From Baffinella frigidus (lineage: Eukaryota > Cryptophyceae > Cryptomonadales > Baffinellaceae), in the NCBI GenBank assembly GCA_026770585.1, contig MU646710.1:175559-198827 (forward strand): a stretch of 23,269 nucleotides of DNA, written 5' to 3'. How positions within the stretch are numbered: the stretch's first letter is position 1; every line of letters begins with the position of its first letter. The notes beneath the pieces are model-generated. The model made no database searches and had not been told where the DNA came from. It saw only the letters and a program-made list of their open reading frames with translations. Positions 1-8,883 of the stretch are shown here, piece after piece. The position numbers and the translations under genes are program-made.

Positions 1-60
1 GTTTGGGGTTTGGGGTTTGGGGTTTGGGGTTTGGGGTTTGGGGTTTGGGGTTTAGAGTGT
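1..60. repeat. telomere-like (GGGGTTT)n array
   Basis: The window opens with seven or more perfect GGGGTTT units followed by degenerate ones. It lies inside or downstream of gene A (minus strand), so the G-rich strand is the antisense strand of that gene. It is an interstitial array of telomere-related sequence; nothing shows that this is a real chromosome end. Confidence 0.85.
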
Positions 61-191
61 TTGGGGGGTGGGGTAACGTCAGAAGGACCCTCAATTTCCC
101 CCACAGGGTTCACACCCTCAGGGTTCAGGGGTTACTGCTGAGGGTTCAAGGTTGAGAGTTTCGGGTTTCGGGTCCAGGGTGCAGGGTTTAC

Positions 192-251
192 CTTGGCTGC
201 GCGGTTCGCGTCGTCGAACTCTTTCCGCTGCGCCGCAGAGGCTTTCTCCGC
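192..251 (-). CDS. gene A exon 5 (20 codons)
   Basis: Acceptor CTCAG at 256-252 and donor GTAAAC at 191. Encodes AEKASAAQRKEFDDANRAAK. Partial 5' copies at 463-482 and 541-573. The gene must continue further left, outside the window. Confidence 0.6.
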
Positions 252-3200
252 CTGAGGGGAGGCGAAGGTGCAGGGTTCAAGGTTTAGGGTTTAGGGTTGA
301 GGGTTTGGGGTTTGGGGTTCGGGGTTTGGGGTGTGGGGTTTGGGGTTTGGGGTTTGGGGTTTGGGGTTTGGGGTTTTGGGTTTTGGGTTTTGGGTTTGGG
401 GTTTGGGGTTTAGAGTTTGGGGTTTGGGGTTTAGGGTTTAGAGTTTTGGGTTTGGGGTTTGGGCCGCAGAGGCTTGCTCCGCCTGAACACCCCGCACAGA
501 TATTGGGTAGAAACCCGTCCGATTGGCAGAGTAAAGATGACTCTTTCCGCTGCGCCGCCGAACCTTTCTCCGCCTCAACACCCCATGCGCAGGTTTTAGG
601 TACTCGCCCGTCCGATCAGTACCGGGGAAGCCTCTGGTCCCATCGAATCACGACCAGACCACACTATGGGCCCGTCCTCGTACGCAGCCACCCGCGTGGC
701 CAAGATTCCGGGTTTCGGGCTTCGGGTTCGGTTTCGGGTTTCGGGTGGCGACCTGCTTAGCGTTGTACACAGCCAGGCGCTTGGCGTCGGCAACCGCCTC
801 CTGCTTGCGCTCCGTGTCCCGCTGGTCCTGGTCAGCGCGCGCCTCCTCGATAGCCTGCGAAGGACGGGACGAGGACGTGTCAGTACTGACGTGAGGACGG
901 GATGAAGACGTGTTGGTACTGACGGCAGGACGTGATGAGGATGGGATGAGGTCGTGTTAGTACTGGCGTCAGGAAACGCAGCCTCCTGCTTGCGCTCCAC
1001 TTCCTGCCGATCCTGGTCAGCGCGCGTCTCTTCGATAGCCTGCGAGGAAACCTTGCATGTTAAAAACGGTTCTGGTTAAGGGCCTATTCCTTTGGATGCA
1101 TCAGCGTGTGGCTCCGGAATCGAGCATGGTCAGTGCGCGCCTCCTCGATAGCCTGTCAAGGACGGGATGAGGACGTGTCAGTACTGACGTTAGGACGGGA
1201 TGGGGACGTGTCAGTACTGACGTCAGGACGGGACGAGGTCGTGTCAGTACTTCTCAATAGCCTGCAACGGAAACGCTGCAGGTTAGAAAACGCTTACGAT
1301 TGTAGACCAGCCGGACAGTTTTCGAACCTGCGGAGAGAGAGACCACCGACCGGGGGTCTGTCTCCACTATTTTCACCAACCGACAACACCGCCCCGGCCC
1401 CGCCTAAAATAAACAGGCCTTTACACCAGAAACTTTGCGTACTACTCAAAAGTCGTACTAGTCAAAACTCACCGTACTAGTCAAAACTCGTGACACTGGT
1501 CAAAAGTCACCCGTGGCACTCTTACTGGTCAAAAATCGTTCTTGGGGCGAGGGGCTCGCAACCTGGGCGTGGACCGCATCCTCCTGATGGCGCTTGACCG
1601 TGTACTGGCGCTCTATCCGCGCCAGCTTCTCCTGCGTGGTTAAGGTGCCTCTTCGTTAGGATAGGGTCTCGTCCGTATGAGGGTCTCGTCCGTACGTTAG
1701 GATAGGGTCTCGTCCGTACGTGAGGATAGGGTCTCGTCCCTACAGTGCGCTGCATATCCAGAGATTTTGTAAAAGTCGATTCACCAACAAAATCTGTCAA
1801 CTTAGAGACGAGGTACCCGTAATGGGTACTTCGAAAATTGATTTTAGCCTTGAGTTGACTCATACAAAAACTCCGCCCTGGCAGTGCTGGGGGTCTTCAC
1901 CAGGACATGGTCTGGTCCGGAAAATGAACTTATTAAACAAATTAAGAGGAAAACTCGACTATAACATTTGAGAAGATGAGGAATATTTCTTATTTTCTTA
2001 AATACGGATTGGATATAAATCCCTTTGTAGCTGTGTGGGTCAGCGTGACCGTGTACCGGCGCTCTATCCGCGCCAGCTTTGCCTGCCGCGCGCCCCAGGA
2101 CTATCAGAATCGCAACGGTTGTTCGTATGCGAATCGGAGCAGGTTTTCGTGTGAGAACCAGCACGGGTTTCGTATGAAAATCGGAAAGGTTTTCGTAGGG
2201 AGCATCGGAGCAGTTCTCCCACGAGAGCCCTGAAGATCGTGGTGACGAAGGAAAGGAGCAGCTCCTTGCCTCCGCGTCGCAGGAAAACCCCAAACCCCAA
2301 CCTCAACCTCCAACCTCCAACCCCCAACCCTCAACCCCAAAACCCTGAACCGGAAACACAAGCCCTCACCTGCGACGCGCAATCTCGGCCATCGCAGTGA
2401 GGGTGTAGGGTTTGGGGTTTAGGGGTTCGGGTTTGGGGTTCTGAGTTCAGAATGCAGGGTGCAGAGTTCAGGGTTTACCTGCGAGGCACGAATTTCGGCC
2501 ATCGGATTGAGGGTGCAGGGGTTGGGGTTTAGGGGTTCGGGTTTGGGGTTCAGGGTTCAGAGTTCAGGGTTCAGAGTTCAGGGTTCAGGGTTCGGGGTTC
2601 AGAGTTCAGGGTTCAGAGTTCAGATTTCAGGGTTGAGGGTACAGGGTTTAGGGTTTACCTGCGAAGCACGGATTTCGGCCATCGCCTTGCGCATCACCGC
2701 CTTCTTGTACCCATGGTGTCTGAGAGCGTTTTGGGTTCAGGGTTGGGGTTTCGGGTTTCGGGTTGGGGTTTAGGGTTTAGGGTTTAGGGTTTAGGGTTTA
2801 GGGTTTTAGGTTTAGGGTTTAGGTGCCTGATCGCGACTTACCCTCGGTTAGGTCCCTCAAACCTTAACCATACACCCTAAACCCGACGTCTGCTGTAGCT
2901 CGTTTAGGGTCCAGGGTTCAGGGTTTAGGGTTTAAGTTACAGGGTTTAGACCCTCGTCACAGACAGAATAAGGAGTATCAAGCTTCTTCCTCCACGCGGG
3001 AGGGGCGGAATATTCTCAAGTTGACATGCCTTTTTATTTTTTGAAGAAACGTCAACTTCGGAGCGGGAAAGAGACTAGAGCTGCGCGGCAAGGCAGGAGC
3101 GAGGCGCTCCCCTGTCTAGCGCTGTCTCAGTCTATTCGGGCTCAACAATTTCGTGAGACCGGGCGCGTTTTTGCCCCAAAGTTTACAAATTTGTACCCAA

Positions 3201-4275
3201 AAACTCAGGATGCCAACTTGAAAATAGTGTGACAGCCAACCCGAGTCAGGCAGAGCTAGACTGTGCACGCGTCCCGGGAGCGGGTCAGTGAGACTGCTCG
3301 TGCAGATTTCAGGGTTCAGGGTTCAGGGTGCAGGGTGCAGGGTTTAGGAGTTTGGATAGGGTCTCACTGCTCAAGCCCTTGAGTACAAGCAGGCGGTGAA
3401 GCGCAATGCGACGGCCGAAACCCGCGCGCGGCAGACAACACCCTAAAAATAATGTCATTTGTCCCGGACGGCGAGCGGGTCTCGCTGCACAGTTAACAGT
3501 CATGGGGCGCGCACGACCCTAGGAAACTCCGAAGCGCCACCCTACACCCTCAACCCTACACCCCTGAAACAGACTGCACTCACTGCTCAAGCCCGTCGAA
3601 GAACAAGGAGGCGTCCTGCTTCTCCTGCGCCACGCCGTAATGCCGCGCGCCCGCCCACGGCGTGCGGTGCACCTCCGCGTGGTACTGCTTCCTGTACTTG
3701 TGCATCTCCAGCTGCTCGATCTTCCGCATCCAGGCCTTCGCCTTCGCCTCCACCTTCCTCCCCCCGCTGAGCGCGGGCCCCGGGAGGTGGCCCAGGGAAC
3801 CTGGGGAGGTACGTGGGCGCCGGGCTGGGAGCCGCACAGGGTGCGCTGTTCGCTGCTGCTGGCGCGGCGCGAAGTGCGTGGCGTGATGCTGCACCGCGCG
3901 GGGCAGCTGGCGGAGCACAGCCTGGCGGGCTGCGACCAACGCCGGCGGGTGGCTGGGTGCGGCGGCGCTGGCGGAGGAGACCACCGGGACCTTGGCCGAC
4001 TGCTGGAACGGCTTCGCGGGGCTCTTCTTGGGCGCGGTGGCGATGAGAGAGGAGACCCACGCATGGAGCTCAACACCATCCCTGCCGATTTCCTTGGCTG
4101 TCGGGAAGAGTGATTTGGCAGCCGCCGTCTCCTCCCAGTCCAGCGAGCGCTCCCACTTGTCCGGGTGCACCTGACGCACCAGCTCAACCCGTCCGGCTCC
4201 TTGCCGCACCACCACGACACATAGCACAGCCAGTGTTAGGAGCGCGAAGGGGAGCACCCCTCTCATCCCCACCAT
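192..4275 (-). CDS. gene A: membrane-anchored coiled-coil-like protein of unknown function, 3' incomplete
   Basis: I do not recognise this protein. Five exons can be joined in frame: 3584-4275, 2659-2719, 1563-1631, 753-854 and 192-251, about 328 residues, continuing beyond the left edge. Near the N-terminus is one hydrophobic stretch (VLPFALLTLAVLCVVVV), a signal peptide or signal anchor. Then comes an Ala/Pro/Arg-rich low-complexity stretch, and after it charged heptad-friendly sequence (AWMRKIEQLEMHKYRKQY; EKLARIERQYTVKRHQ; AIEEARADQDQRDTERKQ), typical of coiled coils. All joins use GT-AG and compatible phases (A1 leaves CA, A2 supplies the A; all later joins are phase 0). The start is uncertain: ATG at 4275 puts the hydrophobic stretch four residues in, while an in-frame ATG at 4377 would add 34 residues. 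Further exons may hide in the introns. It is divergent from gene B. Confidence 0.6.
463..573 (-). pseudogene. two partial copies of gene A exon 5
   Basis: 463-482 keeps a CAG acceptor and GCGGAGCAAGCCTCTGCGGC; 541-573 keeps GCGGAGAAAGG..GCGGCGCAGCGGAAAGAG but its acceptor has become GAG. Both break off before the donor. Flanks also repeat (AACACCCC..GCGCAG or GCACAG; CCCGTCCGAT), so the duplicated unit reached into the intron. Confidence 0.7.
753..854 (-). CDS. gene A exon 4 (34 codons)
   Basis: Acceptor CGCAG at 859-855, donor GTCGCC at 752. Begins AIEEARADQDQRDTERKQEA and ends AVYNAKQ. Three partial 5' copies with acceptors lie upstream in the same gene (973-1039, 1128-1152, 1250-1261). 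Confidence 0.6.
861..1261 (-). repeat. minisatellite mixed with three partial copies of gene A exon 4
   Basis: Exon copies at 973-1039 (22 open codons, AIEETRADQDRQEVERKQEA), 1128-1152 and 1250-1261, each preceded on the minus strand by CAG. Between them, at 861-965 and 1153-1247, is a roughly 30-bp repeat built on GACGTGTCAGTACTGACGT. The exon starts and the repeat alternate, so acceptor plus upstream intron multiplied together. Confidence 0.75.
1435..1540. repeat. short tandem repeat, unit GTACTAGTCAAAACTC-like
   Basis: Four or five degenerate copies of ACTRGTCAAAA(C/G)TC at spacings of about 19-33 bp, just 3' (minus strand) of gene A exon 3. It resembles the GTACTAAAC/GTCAAC block described in the mutase gene. 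Confidence 0.55.
1563..1631 (-). CDS. gene A exon 3 (23 codons)
   Basis: Acceptor CAG at 1634-1632, donor GTTGCG at 1562. Encodes charged helical sequence beginning EKLARIERQYTVKRHQ. The 5' half with its CAG acceptor is duplicated at 2044-2082, where it reads AKLARIERRYTV. Whether another exon lies between this one and exon 2 is not clear. Confidence 0.55.
1657..1742. repeat. minisatellite, unit about 25 bp
   Basis: Three to four copies of AGGATAGGGTCTCGTCCGTA with small variations, immediately upstream (minus strand) of the gene A exon 3 acceptor. Confidence 0.75.
1743..2043. other. intron of gene A without a recognised element
   Basis: About 300 bp of more A+T-rich sequence. No convincing exon, repeat array or RNA gene seen. 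Confidence 0.5.
2044..2082 (-). pseudogene. partial copy of gene A exon 3
   Basis: On the minus strand a CAG acceptor is followed by GCAAAGCTGGCGCGGATAGA and a reading AKLARIERRYTV before similarity stops. It matches the first half of exon 3 with few changes and has no donor. Confidence 0.7.
2370..2504 (-). pseudogene. two partial copies of gene A exon 2 3' end
   Basis: 2479-2504 reads MAEIRASQ before GTAAAC; 2370-2396 reads MAEIARRQ before GTGAGG. Both keep a usable donor but lack the acceptor half. With true exon 2 there are three donor-bearing copies in about 300 bp, spaced by GGGTTTAGGG/GGGTTCAGGG repeat. Confidence 0.75.
2402..2960. repeat. telomere-like repeat (GGGTTTAGGG/GGGTTCAGGG) in gene A introns
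   Basis: Long runs of GGGTTCA, GGGTTTA and GGGTTTC units on the plus strand, broken by the exon 2 copies and exon 2 itself. The minus (sense) strand of gene A therefore carries the C-rich form. Confidence 0.85.
2659..2719 (-). CDS. gene A exon 2
   Basis: Acceptor CTCTCAG at 2726-2720 and donor GTAAAC at 2658. Reads HHGYKKAVMRKAMAEIRASQ after completing the split Gln codon of exon 1. Its 3' end with donor is repeated at 2479-2504 and 2370-2396, and an inverted copy lies at 3381-3434. Confidence 0.6.
3008..3262. mobile_element. dispersed element with inverted ends (AAGTTGACAT family)
   Basis: Inverted ends ATTCTCAAGTTGACATGCC (about 3012-3030) and GGATGCCAACTTGAAAATAG (3208-3227). The right-hand part, 3168-3262, aligns with 21218-21312 inside the mutase gene, including the tail CCCGAGT.AGGCAGAGCTAGA, and with the minus strand of about 20846-20905. 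No transposase reading frame. It is nonautonomous. Confidence 0.6.
3364..3434. pseudogene. exon 1-end copy fused head-to-head with an inverted exon 2 copy (gene A)
   Basis: 3364-3379 on the minus strand repeats the end of exon 1 (GGGCTTGAGCAGTGAG). Directly beside it, 3381-3434 on the plus strand reads EYKQAVKRNATAETRARQ, clearly homologous to exon 2 (YKKAVMRKAMAEIRASQ) but in opposite orientation. Confidence 0.65.
3584..4275 (-). CDS. gene A exon 1
   Basis: Open frame of 230 codons plus two bases, ending ...FFDGLE and CA before a good donor (GTGAGT at 3583-3578). It holds the hydrophobic anchor, the low-complexity middle and the start of the charged helical region. The unspliced frame would stop immediately at a TGA in the intron, which supports the donor. 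Confidence 0.65.
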
Positions 4276-4533
4276 CGCGCTTTTAAAAAGGATTTTAAAA
4301 GTCGTTTGCCTCCTCGCCAAATCTAGCAAATGTGAACTTGGCCACTTAGCTAGGCTCATAACCTGAAGTGAGACCATTCTTCCCAGAAATAGCCGGGGGG
4401 AGGGTGGGCGTTCTATGGCCGCCGCTCCGATTAGGAGGTGTCCGTTCGTTCGATTAGCGGCGGGGATTGTGCGGCCGGATTAAAGCCTCCTGTGGGCGCG
4501 CTGGGGCGCGTGCAAGTGGGAACGGTGGAGCCG
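4276..4533. promoter_or_regulatory. divergent intergenic region between genes A and B
   Basis: The spacer separates the likely start codons of the divergent genes and should hold both promoters. A+T-rich blocks (TTTTAAAAAGGATTTTAAAA at 4282-4301) sit close to the gene A start. If gene A begins at the ATG at 4377 instead, the shared region shrinks to about 155 bp. Confidence 0.45.
4415..4483 (+). other. possible upstream ORF in the gene B leader
   Basis: ATG at 4415 opens a 22-codon frame ending in TAA at 4481-4483, 50 bp before the chosen gene B start at 4534 and out of frame with it. If the transcript starts upstream of 4415 this would be a small uORF; the transcription start is unknown. 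Confidence 0.35.
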
Positions 4534-4941
4534 ATGATGGACTACGCGGGATCCATGGCGCGCGTTGGCCCGCCTGCGCCTCCGCCGCAGCCACCGGTGC
4601 CGATCTGGCTTGTGTCCACTCTTTTTTCGCTGGTGCTTATTGCGTCACAGGTGCTACCTGTGCTGGACGTGCAGCGGTCGGTCGGCGGCGCCGTGAGCTC
4701 CGACTACGCCATCGGGTCGTTCTGGGGCTGGGTGTGGTGGCTGCTCACCAACGGCGAAGTGCTGCTCGGCGTGCTCATCGGCCTCGTCCTCGGGCTGTGG
4801 GGCTACCTCCGCGTCCTCCTCGTGGTCGCAACCGCCTCCCCGCGCGCGGTGCTCCTCACCCCGGAGCAGCGCAAGTCGCGCCTCTCGCTGCTCCGCGACC
4901 TCGGCTCCGTAACGTTCTTCTTCCCCGCCGCCCTGTTCACG
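4534..4941 (+). CDS. gene B exon 1
   Basis: 136 codons, phase 0 end (TTC ACG before GTACTC at 4942). Proline-rich N-terminus (PPAPPPQPPVP), then helices IWLVSTLFSLVLIASQVLP, GEVLLGVLIGLVLGLWGYL and LGSVTFFFPAALF. G+C-rich with strong third-position GC bias, unlike the following intron. Confidence 0.75.
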
Positions 4942-7854
4942 GTACTCCCCTGAACCCTCAACCCGAAACCCGAAACCCGAAACCCTGAACTCTGAACCCT
5001 GAACCCTGAACCCTGAACCCGAAGCCCGAAGCCCGAAACGTGCCGTCAAACGTGTTCAAGTTTGCCCATGTCCACGTCAATAATCAAATAATGGGGTCGC
5101 TCCCACGCCAGATTCTTGGAAGGAGTTACCAAAAGTCAATTTCCCCTCAAGGCAGTGGTTTTCAAAAGTTAACACACACCACAGGTGGTGTTTAAAAAAA
5201 TCCAACTCCCGCATCCAATCTGGCGTGGTCCAGGTGGTCGCAACGGTGCGAATGGCCGAGCCGGAACCGACGGGGGGATCCGAGTGGTTGCATGTCTCGC
5301 TCCTCACGGTCGCCCCCCACACCCCAAACCCTGAACCCTGAACCCTAAACCCTAAACCCTAAACCCTGAACCCTGAAACCTAAACCCTAAACCCTGAACG
5401 ACGGGGGGGTCCGAGTGGGTGCATGTCCCGCTCCTCACGGTCGCCCACCACACCCTAAACCCTAAACCCTAAACCCTGAACCCTGAACCCTAAACCCTAA
5501 ACCCGACCCTGAACCCTGAACCCTGAACCCTAAAACCTAAACCCTAAACCCTGAACCCTGAACCCTAAACCCGACCCTGAACCCTGAACCCTGAACCCTA
5601 AAACCCAAACCCTGAACCCTGAACCCTAAACCCTGAACCCCAAACCCTTTCAACTACGCAAAGTAAACCCGAAACATTTGAGCAGGGCGGTACGCTGGCG
5701 TTCATCGCGGCGGTGCTGGGGCAGTGGGTGGGCACGCTGCTCACCATCTTCGTCACTAACAACTTCAAGGTCCAACAACCCCTAGACCACGCAGGCCTGT
5801 TGTAGGGGGGGATTCAATTTGTACCGCGAACCTTGGAATTGGAGCGTGTTTGCATAATCGTACGAAGATTTAGACCAAACGGCTCCAAGAAACACGTGTT
5901 TCCGTGAGTGGGGACGCTGTTCACCATCTTCGTCGCCAGTAACTTCAAGGTGCATCTACACCCTGTGTTGACTCCGAGGAAAACTCAACCCCTAAACCCT
6001 GAAACCCACACCCCAAACAATAAAACCCCAAACCCCGAACCCCAAACCCAAAACCCCCAAACCAGGTCGGGATATCGGCGCTGTCCCGGGAGGCGTGCTA
6101 CGACGCCGGGAAGGACTCGGACGATGCTCAGGTTGCTTCAGGCTTTAGGCGTTAGGGTTGATGGTCAAATTCCGCCCGAAACCGACCAACCCTAGACCCT
6201 TAACCTTGTCTCTCTGGATCGTGGTACCCCCCCCTCAGCCCTTGGATCCCGTTAATTGCGTGTCGCGGGAGGCGTGCTGCGACACCGGGAAGGACTCCGA
6301 CGACGCTGAGGTTGCTTCAAGCCTTTTGAACCCTAACCCCTCGACGTTAAACGCTAAACCCTAAACCCCAAACCCCAAACCCCAAACCCCAAACCCCAAA
6401 CCCCAAACCCCAAACTCCAAACCCCACACCCCAAACCCCCAACTCTGAAGCCTGAAGCCGAAAGCCTAACGCAGGAGCACCGCGAGCGGGTGAAACGCAA
6501 CGTGCTCTTCTCTCTCTGGATCGTGGGGACCAACACAGCGCTGTTTGCAGCGATGTTTCTGCCGGCGGCCTACGTCTCCTTCTACCAACCAGGTTTGCAC
6601 CTCTACCGTTCTCCCTAGTAACACAGGTTTCCTTTTGCTTTGAGACGTCCCACTGCCGACTTTTGTCTCGGGGGTGGAAACCATAAAACCCAATCCCGCA
6701 ACCCTCACCCTCAACCAGACGACAGCACGGCGGCGGCGGCCGGGGGTTTCCCGCTCTCTATCCCTAAACCTTCAACCCTGAACCCTAAGCCCTAAACCCT
6801 GAACCCTAAACCCTAAACCCTAAACCCTAAATCCCAAACCTCAAACCAGACGACAGCACGGCAGCGGCCGGAGGATTCCCGCTCTCGATCCCTAAACCTT
6901 CAACCCTAAACCCTAAACCCTAAACCCTAAACCCTATACTCTAAACCCTAAACACTAAACCCTAAACCCTAAACCCTAACCCTGACACCAGGCGACAGCA
7001 CGGCGGCGGCCGGGGGGTTCCCGCTCTCGATCGCGGACGCTGTGGGATACGCGTGGCGCACGGGCCACCTCCGCGGGTGCACCCCCAAGCCCCACCCATC
7101 AGTCGACTACGGATCTCATCCCCACAGGCATTTAAATTAAATGCTCGAAATGCATAATTTGGCCACTTCAGGCAGAATCTGACGCCAAAAGTATGCATTT
7201 CGAGCATTTAATTTAAATGCCTGTGGGGATGAGATCGTGCAAGACCCCCGCATCTGGGGGGCAAGTGCAAGTGTGTACCGGGAAAGTGCGAAAATAAGTA
7301 GAATTGAACGAGACTACGAAAGCCGGAGGGTCCCCGCTTTCTATCGCGGACGCTATAGGATATAGGATGGTTTCCTGGCGTACATGACACCTCCGCGGGT
7401 ATCACCCCTAAACCCTAAACCCTGGATTTTGAACCCTACACCGCAATCCCTCAAATGCTGTGGGTACGCCTGGCGCACGGGCCCCCTCCGCGGTAGGTAT
7501 CAACTCTACCTCGGGTTTGGTGTTTCGGGTCCAGGGTCCAGGGTTTGGGGTTTGGTCAACCCTGAACCCTGAACCCCAAACTCTAAACCCTCAACTCTCA
7601 ACCCTCAACCCTGAAAGCTGAACCCTAAACCCCACATCCCAAACCCTAAACTCCCAACTCCCAACTCCTAACTCCTAACCCCAACTCCAACTCCTAATCC
7701 CAAACCTTAAACCCCAGGATCGGCGAGGGGATCAGCCCGGACGGGTGGGGGAACAAACCGCTCGCGGTCCTGGGGGCTGTCTGCATCGAGGCAATTCCCG
7801 CTCCCTTCCTCCCTCCCTCTCTCCCTCCCTCCCTCCCTCCCTCCTCGTCTCTCG

Positions 7855-7903
<49 letters not shown>

Positions 7904-8839
7904 GGGGGCTGTCTGCATCGAGGCAACCCCCCCTAAACCCTAAACCCTGAACCCTAAACCCTCAACCCCGAACCCGAACCCCGAACCCCGAAACCCTCAA
8001 CTTCAAACCCCGAACCCTAGGCAATCCCCGTGCTGACTGTGTCCTGAATCGTAAACCCTAAACCCTACACACCAAACCCGAAAGCCTAAAGCCTAAACAC
8101 CAAACCCCAAACCCCCAATCCCAGACCCCTAACCCCTAACCCCTAACCCCTAACTCCTAACCCCTAACCCCTAACTCCTACCCCCTACCCCCTACCCCCT
8201 ACCCCCTAACCCGAAACCCTGATCCCAGGCGATCCCCGTGCTGACGGCGGCGGGCGAGACGGGCGTCTGGCTTCATCCGCGAAAACGATGAACAACAATC
8301 GTTCTCTGGCAACGAAAATTACTACACAAATACTCAATTACTACACAAATACCAACGAAAATTACTACACAAAGACTTACCATTTCTAGCATGATGCAAC
8401 TGTGTAGTAATTTTCGTTGTGCCCGAAAGCGATTAAATTTATCCGTTTCCCCGGGCGATCCCCGTGTTGTCTGCGTCCTAACCCCTAACCCCTAACTCCT
8501 AACTCCTGCCCCCTAGCCCCTAACCCCTAACCCCTAACTCCTAACCCCTAACTCCTGCCCCCTACCCCCCAACCCCTAACCCCCTACCCAAAACCCCAAA
8601 CCACAGGCAATCCCCGTGCTGACTGCGTCGTAACCCCCAACCCCTAACCCATCACATCAAACACCAAACCCTAAACCCTACACCTTAAACACCAAACCCC
8701 AAACCCCAAACCCCAAACCCGAAACCCCAAAGCGCAGGCGATCCCCGTGTTGACGGCGGCGGGGGTGACGGGCGTCTGGCTGTTTGGGGAGGCGATGGGG
8801 GATGAGCGCCGCTGGCGATGGTACCGTCTCTCTCTCTCT

Positions 8840-8883
<44 letters not shown>

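Noticed and set aside
1-60. A true chromosome end
   Set aside because: Similar arrays occur in almost every intron through the window, and gene A exons follow within 200 bp and continue to the left.
152-760. 202-codon plus-strand frame rich in GLGFGVWGLGF
   Set aside because: It is a translation of TTTGGGG repeat; the evidence for real exons here is on the minus strand.
2228-2290. Possible extra gene A exon (FLRRGGKELLLSFVTTIFRALV, minus strand)
   Set aside because: Hydrophobic and open, but no acceptor and donor in matching phase that I could support.
3519-4220. Long Arg/Ser/Pro-rich frames on both strands over gene A exon 1
   Set aside because: Shadows in high-GC coding sequence; they lack the hydrophobic anchor and do not continue through a splice site.
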